Shown here one piece after another: positions 34,466 to 44,046 of a DNA stretch of 64,000 bases. The DNA is from an uncultured Treponema sp. (GTDB lineage: Bacteria; Spirochaetota; Spirochaetia; Treponematales; Treponemataceae). The stretch covers positions 79,843 to 143,842 of the forward strand of contig CAKUZR010000005.1 of NCBI GenBank assembly GCA_934718065.1. Reading direction: 5' to 3'. The notes under the pieces were generated by a model. That model was not told the DNA's origin and searched no databases. It worked only from the letters and a program-made list of their open reading frames with translations. Numbering within the stretch: position 1 is the first letter of the stretch; each line of letters begins with the position of its first letter. The position numbers and the translations under genes were made by a program.

Positions 34466-35511
34466 CAGAGCTTTTCGCCGATGTAAATTCCTGCCCATTC
34501 CCAGTTTCCGTGGATGTCCGGGTCAAGCGGAAAATTTACTTTCCTGAAATACAAGTACCATACGGAAACGTACTGGGACCAGCCCCATGTGCGCAGGTAC
34601 GCCTCGCTTGAAGTTGACATTTCGTCGAGCTGCGCGCTGTAGCGGACTCTGTTTCCGCGCATGAAGTTTTTCATGCTGAATTCTTCCTGCGCGTTCGGAT
34701 CCATTTCGTCCTGCTTCCATGACATTGAAAAAAAGTTCACGCGCGCCCTGTATTTGTCCAGGGAACGCCAGTCGTAGTTTCTGATTGCTTTTTTTACCGC
34801 CTGCTCAAGAGCCGGAAGGCTTTCAAAAGTCCAGTCTTTCGGGGAGTTGCTGAATCCCACAAGCTGGCGCGCTTTTTTGTATGCGTTAGGCTCTCCGGCA
34901 ATCTGGATTGTGGAGGAGTCAGGCTGCGCAAGGAACATTGAGTACGCCTTAAGCGCCTCGTTCCAGTCGCTTTCCTTTTCGTATTCAAGCGCAAGCCGCA
35001 GATAAAGCTCGGTGATAGAAACATTGGTCGGAAACCTGTTTATCAGCTCGTTGAAATAATGGATTCTGCTCCGCGGATTCGTTGAAATCTGAATCAAATT
35101 CTGAAGGCATGTAAGATGGACTGAAACTCCTTTTACAAGAAGGTCCTGGTAGTTCACAAGAATTCTGTCAAAATAATATTCCGCGACCGGCTCCGCTCCG
35201 TTGGAAAGATAAGCGCACGCTGTAAGATAAAGCCAGTATGCGTTGTATGAGTCGTCCGGATGCTCTTCAACCCAGTTTGTAAGAAAGAGGATAAGACCCT
35301 GCTGGTCCTTTAGTGAAACAAGGTTCGCCGCAATCTGGTTCACAATTGCGTAGCGGCTTACAGGCTCAAGTCCGCCCTGTTCAAGAAGATTGAAAAGTTC
35401 TGTCTGCGCTTTTTCAATAGCCGCGTTTTTTTCATTTTCTTCCGTTCCGCAAGAAGCAAAAAGCAGCGCGGAAATCAGAGTCAGCGTGAAAATCAGTTTT
35501 TTTGCCTTCAT
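34465..35511 (-). CDS. TPR-like lipoprotein
   Basis: 348 residues with signal and lipobox LLFASC (cysteine about residue 21). Helical repeat texture runs through most of the protein (LFLTNWVEEHPDDSYNAYWL, LRLALEYEKESDWNEALKAY), as in tetratricopeptide proteins; the last 60 residues are aromatic (YLRTWGWSQYVSVWYLYFRK) and end in a beta-rich tail. No named family. First gene of the envelope operon and directly coupled to the transglycosylase, suggesting that it supports wall turnover or assembly. Confidence 0.75.
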   Translation of the reverse strand: MKAKKLIFTLTLISALLFASCGTEENEKNAAIEKAQTELFNLLEQGGLEPVSRYAIVNQIAANLVSLKDQQGLILFLTNWVEEHPDDSYNAYWLYLTACAYLSNGAEPVAEYYFDRILVNYQDLLVKGVSVHLTCLQNLIQISTNPRSRIHYFNELINRFPTNVSITELYLRLALEYEKESDWNEALKAYSMFLAQPDSSTIQIAGEPNAYKKARQLVGFSNSPKDWTFESLPALEQAVKKAIRNYDWRSLDKYRARVNFFSMSWKQDEMDPNAQEEFSMKNFMRGNRVRYSAQLDEMSTSSEAYLRTWGWSQYVSVWYLYFRKVNFPLDPDIHGNWEWAGIYIGEKL

Positions 35512-35605
35512 GGCTTGAATTTATCATGTTCATTAGTTGTTTGCAAGACAAGGCTTAATAGTGTATTCTATAGTGTAAAAAGTATTTAAAATATTTGGAG
35601 ACAAC

Positions 35606-36211
35606 ATGAAAAAGCCAGGCACTAAGCTTCTGAATACAATTCTTGCCCTTGGAATGTTTCTTATTTTCGTGGGCGTGCTTCTTTCGCTCGCGTTTGCAGG
35701 AAGAAGCCCGAATTTTGTTGTATGGATAATTCCCATTGTGATTTTTCTTTCGGGGCTTGTGATTCTTTACAGCTACATCGCCTTTTCACGTTCTTCGTTC
35801 AAGCTTTTTTCGGGGCTTTGCCTTAGCCTTTACGGAATATTTTCGCTCGTTCTTGCGTTTGACTGCTTTTCAGTGGGGCTTGAAAAACTCTGGCCGTTCT
35901 TTGTTGTAATCACGGCGTTCTGTCTTTTTGTGGCTGGCCGCACAACCGGAAAAGTCTTTTCGATGAACTATGATTTGCCGGCGATTTCGCTTTTTTCGCT
36001 CGGAATGATATTTCTTCTGTTTTCATTTGACGTGATAAAAATGTCTCTTAGCCGGCTTGCCCTGCTTATCTGTCCGCTGACTTTGATTCTGGCGGGAACA
36101 TTTCTGGTCATTCTGTTCTTCCATAGAAAATCGCTTCTGGAAATTCTTCCTGAAGATATGTCTAAAGAACTGAAAGACGAACCTAATTTCACCGATAGTG
36201 AAGAAGAATAA
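35606..36211 (+). CDS. Membrane protein of unknown function
   Basis: 201 residues, about six hydrophobic helices in three hairpins (TILALGMFLIFVGVLLSLAF, VVWIIPIVIFLSGLVILYSY and so on), and a soluble acidic tail (DMSKELKDEPNFTDSEEE). GGAG is six bases before the ATG. The paired helices resemble small HdeD-like or DUF-type membrane proteins but no motif settles it. It is followed after 14 bases by a TPR lipoprotein gene and likely shares its transcript. Confidence 0.7.
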   Translation: MKKPGTKLLNTILALGMFLIFVGVLLSLAFAGRSPNFVVWIIPIVIFLSGLVILYSYIAFSRSSFKLFSGLCLSLYGIFSLVLAFDCFSVGLEKLWPFFVVITAFCLFVAGRTTGKVFSMNYDLPAISLFSLGMIFLLFSFDVIKMSLSRLALLICPLTLILAGTFLVILFFHRKSLLEILPEDMSKELKDEPNFTDSEEE

Positions 36212-36225
36212 CTGGAACAACTTTT

Positions 36226-38001
36226 GTGGCATTGAAAAAAATAAGCGGCGTAAATTATCTTTTTTTTCTCGTTTTTAGCGTTTTTGCTTCAACGCTGTTT
36301 TTTTCATGCGCAAGCACTCCCTCTGCCGGCGAAAAAGGCGGACTTGTTTCCGGAACGTACGCAGGAAATCCAGATGAAAAAACTGCCATAAACCATCAGG
36401 CTTCGGAAGAAAAGAAAAACAAAAGCTACACATATTTTTCAGCGGTTCCAAAGGAAATTATGGCGGACGTTGAAATCGGCTCGCCCTCGTCGTTAAGGCG
36501 CGCAATCCAGGCGATAAGAAAACAGAGTTCGGAGCTTACCGAAAATGAAAAAGTTCTGATTGCAATTGAGTCGAACATAATGCAGATGGTCTGGACCGCC
36601 GAGCGCGTTGACTGGGAATCGCCGGACGTTTCCTCCGGAAATTCATATCTTGGCGCGATAAACTCCGCGAAAAACGGAATCTACGACACAAGCACGGGAA
36701 ATGTTGATTTTCTTACAATAATTCTTCCTTCTCTTGTGGTCACGAAAGTTTCCGATGTTTCGTCTTTTTTCTATGATTCAGAGGCCGCCCTGAAAAAGGG
36801 GCTCCAGCTATGCCCGGATTCGGTTCTGGCCTCGTATCTTCTGGGAATTCTCTACAAGAAAAATTCAATGTATGAAAAAGCCGCTGAGCAGTTCAAGAAA
36901 GCCGCTGGCCTTGCGCCGGAGCTTTTCCAGGTTCTGTACGCCTACGCTGAGTCTTTGGAGCTTTCCGGAAACCAGCCGGAAGCGGAAGCCCAGGTGAAAA
37001 TTCTTCTGGAAAAATATCCTTCCAACGCCGGAGTTTTAAAGCTTGGCGCGCAGGTTTATTTTGCTGAGGGCGACTATTCAAAGGCTGAGGAGTATATTTC
37101 CCGCGTCCTTCAGCAGGAGCCGAACGACCTTGCGGCGGTTCTGTTCCGCGCGCGGATTCTGATTCAGAAAAAAGACTATATCCACGCGGCTTCGCTTCTG
37201 GATGTTTATTCGCGGCAGGACAGTTTTTCAAAGGACTACTTGCTTTTGCGCTCTCAGATTCAGTTTGAATGGTCAAAAAACAACACGGCGGCTGTGGCCA
37301 CAATAGAAAACGCGCTGAAGAATTATCCCGGCGACAAGGATGTTCTTCTTTACGCGGCGAAAATTTCCAGCTCAACCGGACTTTCTGTGGCGGGCGAATC
37401 CGCTGAATTCTACGCGAACCAGGTTCTTGCCGTTGCTCCGGCCGAAAAAGAGGCTCTGCTTTACGCAACCGAAGGTTTTATCCGCGAAAAAGAATGGCAG
37501 AAAGCGTATGAGGTAAGCTCCAGGCTGATTTCCGGGGCGGATTCCAGCTGCGAATATCTTTTTAACCACGTTGAAATCTGCCTTGCGCTGAAACGCTACG
37601 ACGAGGCGTGGAATCTTGTTTCCCAGGCTTACAGGCAGTCGCCGTCGGATGAAAATGTTGTGCAGGCGTATATTTCGGTAATGGTCGCTTCCGGAAGAAA
37701 TTCCCAGGCGCTTTCTCTTATAAACCAGCAGATTGACTCGGCCGGCTCAAAGCTGAAAAGTTTTCTGTACTATCAGCGCAGCTTCCTGCGCGAAACCGAG
37801 GCGCTCAGCCTTTCCGACCTGCGTTCAAGCCTTATTGCGAACCCAAGGAACAGCGATGCGTTGTTCAGGCTCTACGAAATTTATTTTGCGAAAAACGACT
37901 ACAGAAAAGCTCAGTATTATTTGAAGCAGGTTGTCGCGCTCAATCCGAACGACTCCGAGCTTCGCGCCCTGAATGAAAAACTGAATTCCCTGATAAAATA
38001 A
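36226..38001 (+). CDS. Large TPR lipoprotein
   Basis: 591 residues starting at a GTG (MALKKISG) with a lipobox LFFSC near residue 27. Residues 190-590 are tetratricopeptide repeats, for example SVLASYLLGILYKKNSMYEK, AAGLAPELFQVLYAYAESLE, VFKLGAQVYFAEGDYSKAEE-type units and YYLKQVVALNPNDSELRAL at the end. Likely a periplasmic scaffold. The ribosome site is weak, so the start is uncertain. The gene ends 36 bases before pullulanase but appears to be a separate unit because pulA has its own promoter. Confidence 0.75.
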   Translation: MALKKISGVNYLFFLVFSVFASTLFFSCASTPSAGEKGGLVSGTYAGNPDEKTAINHQASEEKKNKSYTYFSAVPKEIMADVEIGSPSSLRRAIQAIRKQSSELTENEKVLIAIESNIMQMVWTAERVDWESPDVSSGNSYLGAINSAKNGIYDTSTGNVDFLTIILPSLVVTKVSDVSSFFYDSEAALKKGLQLCPDSVLASYLLGILYKKNSMYEKAAEQFKKAAGLAPELFQVLYAYAESLELSGNQPEAEAQVKILLEKYPSNAGVLKLGAQVYFAEGDYSKAEEYISRVLQQEPNDLAAVLFRARILIQKKDYIHAASLLDVYSRQDSFSKDYLLLRSQIQFEWSKNNTAAVATIENALKNYPGDKDVLLYAAKISSSTGLSVAGESAEFYANQVLAVAPAEKEALLYATEGFIREKEWQKAYEVSSRLISGADSSCEYLFNHVEICLALKRYDEAWNLVSQAYRQSPSDENVVQAYISVMVASGRNSQALSLINQQIDSAGSKLKSFLYYQRSFLRETEALSLSDLRSSLIANPRNSDALFRLYEIYFAKNDYRKAQYYLKQVVALNPNDSELRALNEKLNSLIK

Positions 38002-38003
38002 AT

Positions 38004-38031
38004 TTGATTATTTTTTTTTAGATGATATTAT
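38004..38031 (+). promoter_or_regulatory. Leaderless promoter of pulA
   Basis: TTGATT, 16-base spacer ending TGA, TATTAT (extended -10), then six bases and the ATG at 38038. No Shine-Dalgarno sequence. Transcription should begin at or within two bases of the start codon. A run of ten T in the spacer (38011 on) may modulate it. Confidence 0.6.
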
Positions 38032-38037
38032 TACTGT

Positions 38038-40779
38038 ATGAAAAAGATTTTAATTGCCGCTTCTGCGGTTTTATTTGTTTGCGCGGGACTTTTTGCAAAG
38101 CCAAAAAGCGTTGTTCCTGCGGCAGTTCCTGGTTCATTTGAAAATGCTTCTCCGGCAAAAATGAAGGATATTCTCGCCCTGGATGAAAAGATTTCTCCAA
38201 AGGATGATGAATTTGTTATCTATTATTATAGAAAAGACGGAAACTACGAGCCTTGGGCATTGTGGATCTGGGCGAATCCCGGCGGAGACGGCGGAGCAAG
38301 CTGGCCTTTCACACAGAACTGGACAGTTTCAGACGGAATCGGATATATGCGCCTTAAGCTTGACGGCTCTTCTACCGGCGGAACTAAAATCACATCTGAA
38401 AACGGCGGCGTAGGGCTTATTGTCCGCCAGAAAGATGAATGGAACAAGGACGGAAGCGATGACCGCCTTTGGAACATAAACAAATCCAGAAAAGTCGCGG
38501 TTTTTTCCGGCGATCAGCAGACTTACGCGGCTCTTGACTACAAGCCTTCTGTAAAAAATGCGGAGCTTCTTGCCCTGAACCAGATTTCTGTGTCGCTTTC
38601 AGGCGGATTTGCGCTTGATGTTGACGGCGGAAAATCCGGTTTTTCAGTTGTTTCCAGTGACGGAAAGGAATACGAGATAAAAAGCGTTCAGAACGCTGAC
38701 TCGCCTGCGGATATTTCCCAGAACATGGCGAAGAATATTCTTATTACATTGAGCCAGGATGTTTCTGTAAGCGATTCTCTTGCGGTGAAAAATCCTTCGT
38801 TCTTGTCTGAGGCGACCGTGAACAGCACAAACCTTGCCGTAAGGCTGGCTGAGTCAATGGTTCCGCCGGTGAACGAGGCTCTGGGCTGCGTTTATTCTTC
38901 CGGCGCGGCTGCGTTCAAGCTGTGGGCTCCAACTTCTTCCGGGGCTGTCCTTAATCTTTATAAAACTTCATCCCAGAAGGAAAGCGACTATTCTGTTCCT
39001 ATGCAGATGAATCCTAAAACCGGTGTGTGGACCGCTTCTTTCAGCGAGGTTGACCCGGACGGAATGTTCTACGACTATACTCTGAAAAATTCAAAAGGCA
39101 CGGTTACAGTTCTTGACCCTTACGCTTCATCAATGGCTGTTGACTATGGAAAAGGCGAGTTTGTGCGCGCTGCTGTAATTGACTTTTCAAGCGAGAAAGC
39201 CGGCAAAATCGACGCGCCTTACGTTAGTCTTGCAAAGCGCGAGGATGCTGTAATCTATGAAATTTCTGTCCGCGACTTTACTTCAAGCCCGGATTCAAAT
39301 GTCAAGAATATTCCTGGAACCTACAAGGCGTTCATTGAAAAAATTCCGTACCTGAAGGAACTTGGAATCACACACGTGCAGCTTCTTCCTGTGCTGAATT
39401 TCTACAGCACGAACGAGCAGTACAAGGCTTATGAAAAATCCGGAACAGTTAACGGAAACAACTACAACTGGGGCTATGATCCGTACAACTATTTTACTCC
39501 GGAAGGATGGTACGCTTCTGACGCCTCTGACCCGTACTGCCGCGTGCGCGAGCTTCGAGAGCTTATAAACGAATGTCACAAGGCCGGAATCGGAGTTCTT
39601 CTTGATGTTGTCTACAACCATATGGCTGGAACACGTTTCCTTGACGACATTGTGCCGGGCTATTATTTCCGCACAAAGCCGGACGGAAGCTACACAAGCA
39701 ATTCTGGCTGCGGAAATGACACTGCGACTGAGCATTTCATGATGAAGAAACTTGTCATGGATTCAACTTCTCACTGGGTACGCGACTACAAGGCAGATGG
39801 TTTCCGTTTCGACCTTATGGGGCTTATGGAAGCGTCGTCTGTTGAAGATTCGTACGAGCTGTGCAAGAAAATAAATCCTTCTGTTCTTTTTGAAGGCGAG
39901 GGCTGGAAAATGTACAACGGCCCGAAGGGAACTTTCGGAATGGACCAGAACTATATGCTCAAGACAAATTCTGTGGCGGTTTTCAACGATGAGTTCCGTG
40001 ATATTTTCAAGGCAGGCGGCTTCAACGAAACCGGCCGCGGCTTCATCACAAAAAAAGGCGCTTCAAGCGACAGAATTCTCCGCAATGTTCTTGGAAATCC
40101 TGTTGTGAACTACCATGCGGACGAGCCTGGCGACAACCTGAACTATCTTGTCTGCCACGACGGGCTTACCCTTCATGACGCGATTGTAAACAACCTGCGC
40201 CTGGATGAAAAGAAAGATATAAAGGAAATTGTTCAGAGAATAAAGCTTGGAAATTTCTTTGTTCTTACTTCACAGGGAATTTCATTCCTGCACGGCGGCC
40301 AGGAGCGCGGACGTACAAAGCCGAACATCACCGGCGCAAAAAATGAATGTGTGGGAAATTTTGTCCGCAACAGCTACGACTCTTCTGACAATATAAACCA
40401 GTTTGTCTGGACGTTGAATTCCGACTACGAAAACCTTCTTGAATACACAAAAGGCTTGATTCAACTTAGAAAGTCTTTTAATATTTTCAGGATTGGAAAC
40501 GCAAAGAAAATTCAGAAGGCTGCGAAAGACCTTGAGCTTGAGGACAACCTTACGCTCGGCTACACTTTGAAGGACGGAAAATCTACCTGGGCAGTGCTTG
40601 TGAATGCAAAAAATGAAAATATTAAAATAAATGTTGGCGTTTCTGCAAGAAGTAGTGTAATATATTGTGATAGTGATTCTGTTGATGTTAATGGAATAAG
40701 CTCGCCTTCCGGAGTTGCCGTGAACGGTTCTGAAGTTGAGCTGGCTCCGCTGACAGCAACTGTTATCAAGTTTAATTAA
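38038..40779 (+). CDS. pulA: Type I pullulanase
   Basis: 913 residues. Signal peptide MKKILIAASAVLFVCAGLFA (the VC could be a lipobox). Residues 45-150 form a starch-binding PulA N-terminal module (CBM41-like: YEPWALWIWANPGGDGGAS); a CBM48 follows at about 280-360 (AAFKLWAPTSSGAVLNLYK). The GH13 barrel has the pullulanase signature YNWGYDP near 476, VYNHMAG, GFRFDLMG with the nucleophile Asp, FEGEGW with the acid Glu, and VCHDGLTLHD. It hydrolyses alpha-1,6 branches of pullulan, glycogen and amylopectin. It heads the maltodextrin operon; the binding-protein gene follows after 44 bases. Confidence 0.95.
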   Translation: MKKILIAASAVLFVCAGLFAKPKSVVPAAVPGSFENASPAKMKDILALDEKISPKDDEFVIYYYRKDGNYEPWALWIWANPGGDGGASWPFTQNWTVSDGIGYMRLKLDGSSTGGTKITSENGGVGLIVRQKDEWNKDGSDDRLWNINKSRKVAVFSGDQQTYAALDYKPSVKNAELLALNQISVSLSGGFALDVDGGKSGFSVVSSDGKEYEIKSVQNADSPADISQNMAKNILITLSQDVSVSDSLAVKNPSFLSEATVNSTNLAVRLAESMVPPVNEALGCVYSSGAAAFKLWAPTSSGAVLNLYKTSSQKESDYSVPMQMNPKTGVWTASFSEVDPDGMFYDYTLKNSKGTVTVLDPYASSMAVDYGKGEFVRAAVIDFSSEKAGKIDAPYVSLAKREDAVIYEISVRDFTSSPDSNVKNIPGTYKAFIEKIPYLKELGITHVQLLPVLNFYSTNEQYKAYEKSGTVNGNNYNWGYDPYNYFTPEGWYASDASDPYCRVRELRELINECHKAGIGVLLDVVYNHMAGTRFLDDIVPGYYFRTKPDGSYTSNSGCGNDTATEHFMMKKLVMDSTSHWVRDYKADGFRFDLMGLMEASSVEDSYELCKKINPSVLFEGEGWKMYNGPKGTFGMDQNYMLKTNSVAVFNDEFRDIFKAGGFNETGRGFITKKGASSDRILRNVLGNPVVNYHADEPGDNLNYLVCHDGLTLHDAIVNNLRLDEKKDIKEIVQRIKLGNFFVLTSQGISFLHGGQERGRTKPNITGAKNECVGNFVRNSYDSSDNINQFVWTLNSDYENLLEYTKGLIQLRKSFNIFRIGNAKKIQKAAKDLELEDNLTLGYTLKDGKSTWAVLVNAKNENIKINVGVSARSSVIYCDSDSVDVNGISSPSGVAVNGSEVELAPLTATVIKFN

Positions 40780-40823
40780 ATTGTTATTTTGGCCCTTAGT
40801 CAGGCTTGAATATGGAGGAAAAA

Positions 40824-42002
40824 ATGAAAAAATTAGTTTGTGCAGCAACTGCTGTGGCATTGGCTGCGACTGCTTTCGCTGCTCCAAAAAAGGTTGCATT
40901 GAAAGTTTGGGAATCAGATGGTCCTGAAAAGGCTTTTATCACTTTTGCTGCACGCCAGTATAAAAAAGTTGATCCAAGCGTAAAAATTTCTTACGAGCCA
41001 GTTGCTTCAACAGATGCACGCGCAAAAATCGAGCTGGACGGTCCGGCTGGAGTAGGCGCTGATATTTTTGTTGCTCCGCATGACCACATTGGTGCTTTGG
41101 TAGAAGGCGGACACGTTCTTCCAGTTGATGATGCAGATGAATATCTTGCAAACTTTGAAGATATGGCAAAGACTGGCGCTTCTTACGGCGGCGCAGTTTA
41201 TGGTTATCCTCTTGGCGCTGAAACTTATGCTTTGTTCTACAACAAGGCTCTTATCAAGGAAGCTCCAAAAACTTGGGATGAAGTAATTTCTTTCGCAAAA
41301 ACTTTCAACAACAAGGCTGAAGGAAAATACGCTTTGGTATGGCCAGTAGCTGATGGATACTATGGATATATGTTCATGGCTTCTTTCGACGCTCCATTGT
41401 TCGGACCAAACGGCGATGACCGCAAACAGCACAACTTGAACAGCGCAAACGCTATCAAGGGTCTTACATTCTTCCAGAACCTCCGCAAGCAGATTCTTGA
41501 CATTCCAGCAACAGACGCTTCTGGAGACTTCTGCAATGCTCAGTTCTCAGAAGGAAAATCTGCTATGATCATCACTGGACCATGGAAGATTACAGACTTC
41601 AAAAAAGCTGGCGTAGATTTCGGTATTGCTACAATTCCTGCGTTCCCAGGCTCAAATCATCCTGGAAACACATTCTCTGGCGTTCGCCTTGCATTCGTTT
41701 CTTCTTACTCAGAATTCCCGGAAGAAGCAAAAGCATTTGCTAAGTTCATCACTTCAAAAGAAATGCTTGAAAAACGCTATGAAATGACAGATCAGATTCC
41801 ACCAAGAAAGGACATCAACGCTAACGGCGAGCTTTCTAAGGGAATCAAAGATCAGCTTGCTTATGCTAGACCAATGCCAACAATTCCACAGCTTGGAACT
41901 TACTGGTCAGCAATGGGTTCAGCTTATTCTGGAATTTGGGACGGCGATGACGTTAGAACAGACCTTAACGCTGCTGCCGCTGCAATGGAAGCTGCTAAAT
42001 AA
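40824..42002 (+). CDS. malE: Maltodextrin ABC transporter, substrate-binding protein
   Basis: 392 residues from the ATG at 40824 with GGAGG seven bases upstream; an earlier in-frame ATG at 40806 precedes this ribosome site and is rejected. Signal peptide MKKLVCAATAVALAATAFAA, then VALKVWESDGPEK and the family patterns GADIFVAPHDHIGALVEGG, YGYPLGAETYALFYNKALIK, WPVADGYYGYMF and FSEGKSAMIITGPWKI, which match MalE of E. coli. It captures maltose/maltodextrin in the periplasm for MalFG. Codon use is highly biased, suggesting strong expression. A hairpin follows. Confidence 0.95.
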   Translation: MKKLVCAATAVALAATAFAAPKKVALKVWESDGPEKAFITFAARQYKKVDPSVKISYEPVASTDARAKIELDGPAGVGADIFVAPHDHIGALVEGGHVLPVDDADEYLANFEDMAKTGASYGGAVYGYPLGAETYALFYNKALIKEAPKTWDEVISFAKTFNNKAEGKYALVWPVADGYYGYMFMASFDAPLFGPNGDDRKQHNLNSANAIKGLTFFQNLRKQILDIPATDASGDFCNAQFSEGKSAMIITGPWKITDFKKAGVDFGIATIPAFPGSNHPGNTFSGVRLAFVSSYSEFPEEAKAFAKFITSKEMLEKRYEMTDQIPPRKDINANGELSKGIKDQLAYARPMPTIPQLGTYWSAMGSAYSGIWDGDDVRTDLNAAAAAMEAAK

Positions 42003-42028
42003 TAAAACATTTTTGTTTGTTTAGTCGG

Positions 42029-42069
42029 GACAGTTACAGGGAAAAGAAACTCTTTGCTCTGTAACTGTC
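42029..42069 (+). promoter_or_regulatory. Stem-loop between malE and malF
   Basis: Perfect 11-bp arms GACAGTTACAG/CTGTAACTGTC with a 19-base loop, without a T-run directly after. It resembles the mRNA-stabilising or attenuating hairpins that make the binding protein more abundant than the permeases in other mal operons; that role is inferred. Confidence 0.75.
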
Positions 42070-42093
42070 ATATATTTGTTTTTGGAGTATGGA

Positions 42094-44046
42094 ATGAGTA
42101 ACGACGTGAACCCAAAAAAACTTGAAAAAGCGCCTCTCGCATCTTCTTGTTTTATGGGACTGGGCCAGATTTTATTCTTGAAGCAGTACATCCGCGGAGC
42201 ATTGTTTGCTCTTGTTGAAATTGTAATGCTTTGCGCAATTATTTTTGGCTCGAAGAAAATTATCCCTGCGAATAACAAAGAATACAATTATTTGAAGGGC
42301 ATTCCGGATACAGAAGAAATTGTTGAGTATCTGGAAGATTCAGACTATTCTAAGCTTGACAGTGTGCTGAAGGCTCGCGCCAAGGCAATGTCAAAATTCT
42401 TTACTAAATCAGCTGCGAAGGCTTCTGGAAAAGCTGCGTACGAAACAGCGCTCTCAGACGCTGAGGATAAAAAATCCGACAAGGAAGAATATAAAGAAGC
42501 AATTGCTGAAGCCAAGGAAGAAAGACTTTCTTTGGTTGCGGAACTGCAGGAAACATTTGCTGATTTTGATTTTACTTATGACACAGATGATAAGCTTGCC
42601 GCTTACAATGTGGAAACAGAAGCTTCAGATGAAATCATTGACTATGATGAAGTCTATGCAATATATGAAGAAATCGCTGCAAAATACGACCATAAGCTTG
42701 CAAAAGTAATGGCTAAAATGGAAGCGAAGAACTTCAAGGAATCTGGAGAAAATCTTTTCGATGAACATTATGACGGTTGTGGCATTTGCCGTGCTGCCGC
42801 TAGGAATGGCCACAGAACTCTTGCCCACAGGGCGTGGTTCAAAGGACCGATTGTAACTTCTATTGCTGGTCTTATAACTCTTGGTTCAAAGCAGCCTACA
42901 ACTGTTACAAAATATATGGATCATTCCATCTTTATGATGATTAACGGTATTATGGCTATAATCATCATTGGATTCTTTGTTCTGCTGTACATTCTTAACA
43001 TCAACGGTGCTAAGGCTGGCGTTGCAAAAATAAAGAAGTCTGGAAGATTCCCTACATTAAAAGAAGCTAAGAATGACATTTCACAGAATTCGTTCGCTTC
43101 TATCGGTATTGCGCCGGCAGTAGTTCTTATGGCAATTTTCTCTATTATTCCGTTGCTGTTCTCTGCGCTGGTTGCATTCACAAACTATTCTTCACCGGAG
43201 CATATTCCGCCGAACAATCTTGTTGACTGGGTTGGTCTTCAGAATTTCCAGCAGATGTTCTCTTTGAAGGTTAGTTCAGAGCTTGGCGGCGGCGCATGGG
43301 CAAAATCATTCGGCGCTTCTGCTCTCTGGACAATTATTTGGGCTATTTTCGCAACATTCACTTGTTTCTTTGTAGGTTTCTTCTACGCATTTGTTTTGCA
43401 GGACAAGCGTGTTGTTATTCCAAAGTTCTTCAGAACTGTATATATTCTTCCGTATGCCATTCCAACAATGCTTTCGCTTTTCGTATGGGCGAACTTGCTG
43501 AACGGTACTATCGGACCTATCAACAGAACATTGCAGCTTCTTAGAATTATTGAAAAACCTATTCCGTGGCTTTCTGATCCGTGGGTAGCAAAAGGCTCTT
43601 TGATTTTTGTAAACATCTGGATTGGATTCCCGTACTCAATGATTCTTACAACATCTTCAATGACAGCGATTTCAAATTCGTTGTACGAAGCGGCTGTAAT
43701 CGACGGCGCCACAAAATGGCAGCAGTTCAAGAGCATCACTTATCCGCTTGTTATGTTCCAGCTTAAGCCTACATTGATTATGCAGTTCGCAGGAAACATC
43801 AACAACTTCGGTGCTGTATTCTTCCTTACTGGCGGTGGACCGAACATGCCTCAGGCCGGTTTGACAACTGTTACAAACTGCGGTGCTACGGATCTTTTGA
43901 TTTCTTGGATTTATAAACTTACGATGAACACTCCTTCACGATACAATCTTGCTTCTGTTCTTTCTTTGCTGGTATTCGTTGTTCTTGTTCCATTTGCGTT
44001 GTATAACTTTACAAGAACAAAGTCATTCAAGGAGGGTGAAGTATGA
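42094..44046 (+). CDS. malF: Maltodextrin ABC transporter permease with a long extra segment
   Basis: 650 residues from the ATG at 42094 (GGAG six bases upstream). Helix 1 at about 32-52 is followed by roughly 200 residues that are charged and coiled-coil-like (ARAKAMSKFFTKSAAKASGK, EEYKEAIAEAKEERLSLVAE) and end with the pair CGIC (residues 229 and 232). Helices resume at about 275; the C-terminal permease domain has YEAAVIDGATKWQQFKSITY, the EAA loop that docks the ATPase. E. coli MalF also has a large loop but of different sequence and place. Its stop overlaps malG by 4 bp. Confidence 0.9.
   Translation: MSNDVNPKKLEKAPLASSCFMGLGQILFLKQYIRGALFALVEIVMLCAIIFGSKKIIPANNKEYNYLKGIPDTEEIVEYLEDSDYSKLDSVLKARAKAMSKFFTKSAAKASGKAAYETALSDAEDKKSDKEEYKEAIAEAKEERLSLVAELQETFADFDFTYDTDDKLAAYNVETEASDEIIDYDEVYAIYEEIAAKYDHKLAKVMAKMEAKNFKESGENLFDEHYDGCGICRAAARNGHRTLAHRAWFKGPIVTSIAGLITLGSKQPTTVTKYMDHSIFMMINGIMAIIIIGFFVLLYILNINGAKAGVAKIKKSGRFPTLKEAKNDISQNSFASIGIAPAVVLMAIFSIIPLLFSALVAFTNYSSPEHIPPNNLVDWVGLQNFQQMFSLKVSSELGGGAWAKSFGASALWTIIWAIFATFTCFFVGFFYAFVLQDKRVVIPKFFRTVYILPYAIPTMLSLFVWANLLNGTIGPINRTLQLLRIIEKPIPWLSDPWVAKGSLIFVNIWIGFPYSMILTTSSMTAISNSLYEAAVIDGATKWQQFKSITYPLVMFQLKPTLIMQFAGNINNFGAVFFLTGGGPNMPQAGLTTVTNCGATDLLISWIYKLTMNTPSRYNLASVLSLLVFVVLVPFALYNFTRTKSFKEGEV

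Noticed and set aside
36893..37468. Basic 191-codon minus-strand frame
   Set aside because: Shadow of the TPR lipoprotein gene; Arg/Pro-rich antisense composition.
40282..40899. Minus-strand open frame of 205 codons
   Set aside because: Antisense shadow of the pullulanase 3' end and the malE start.
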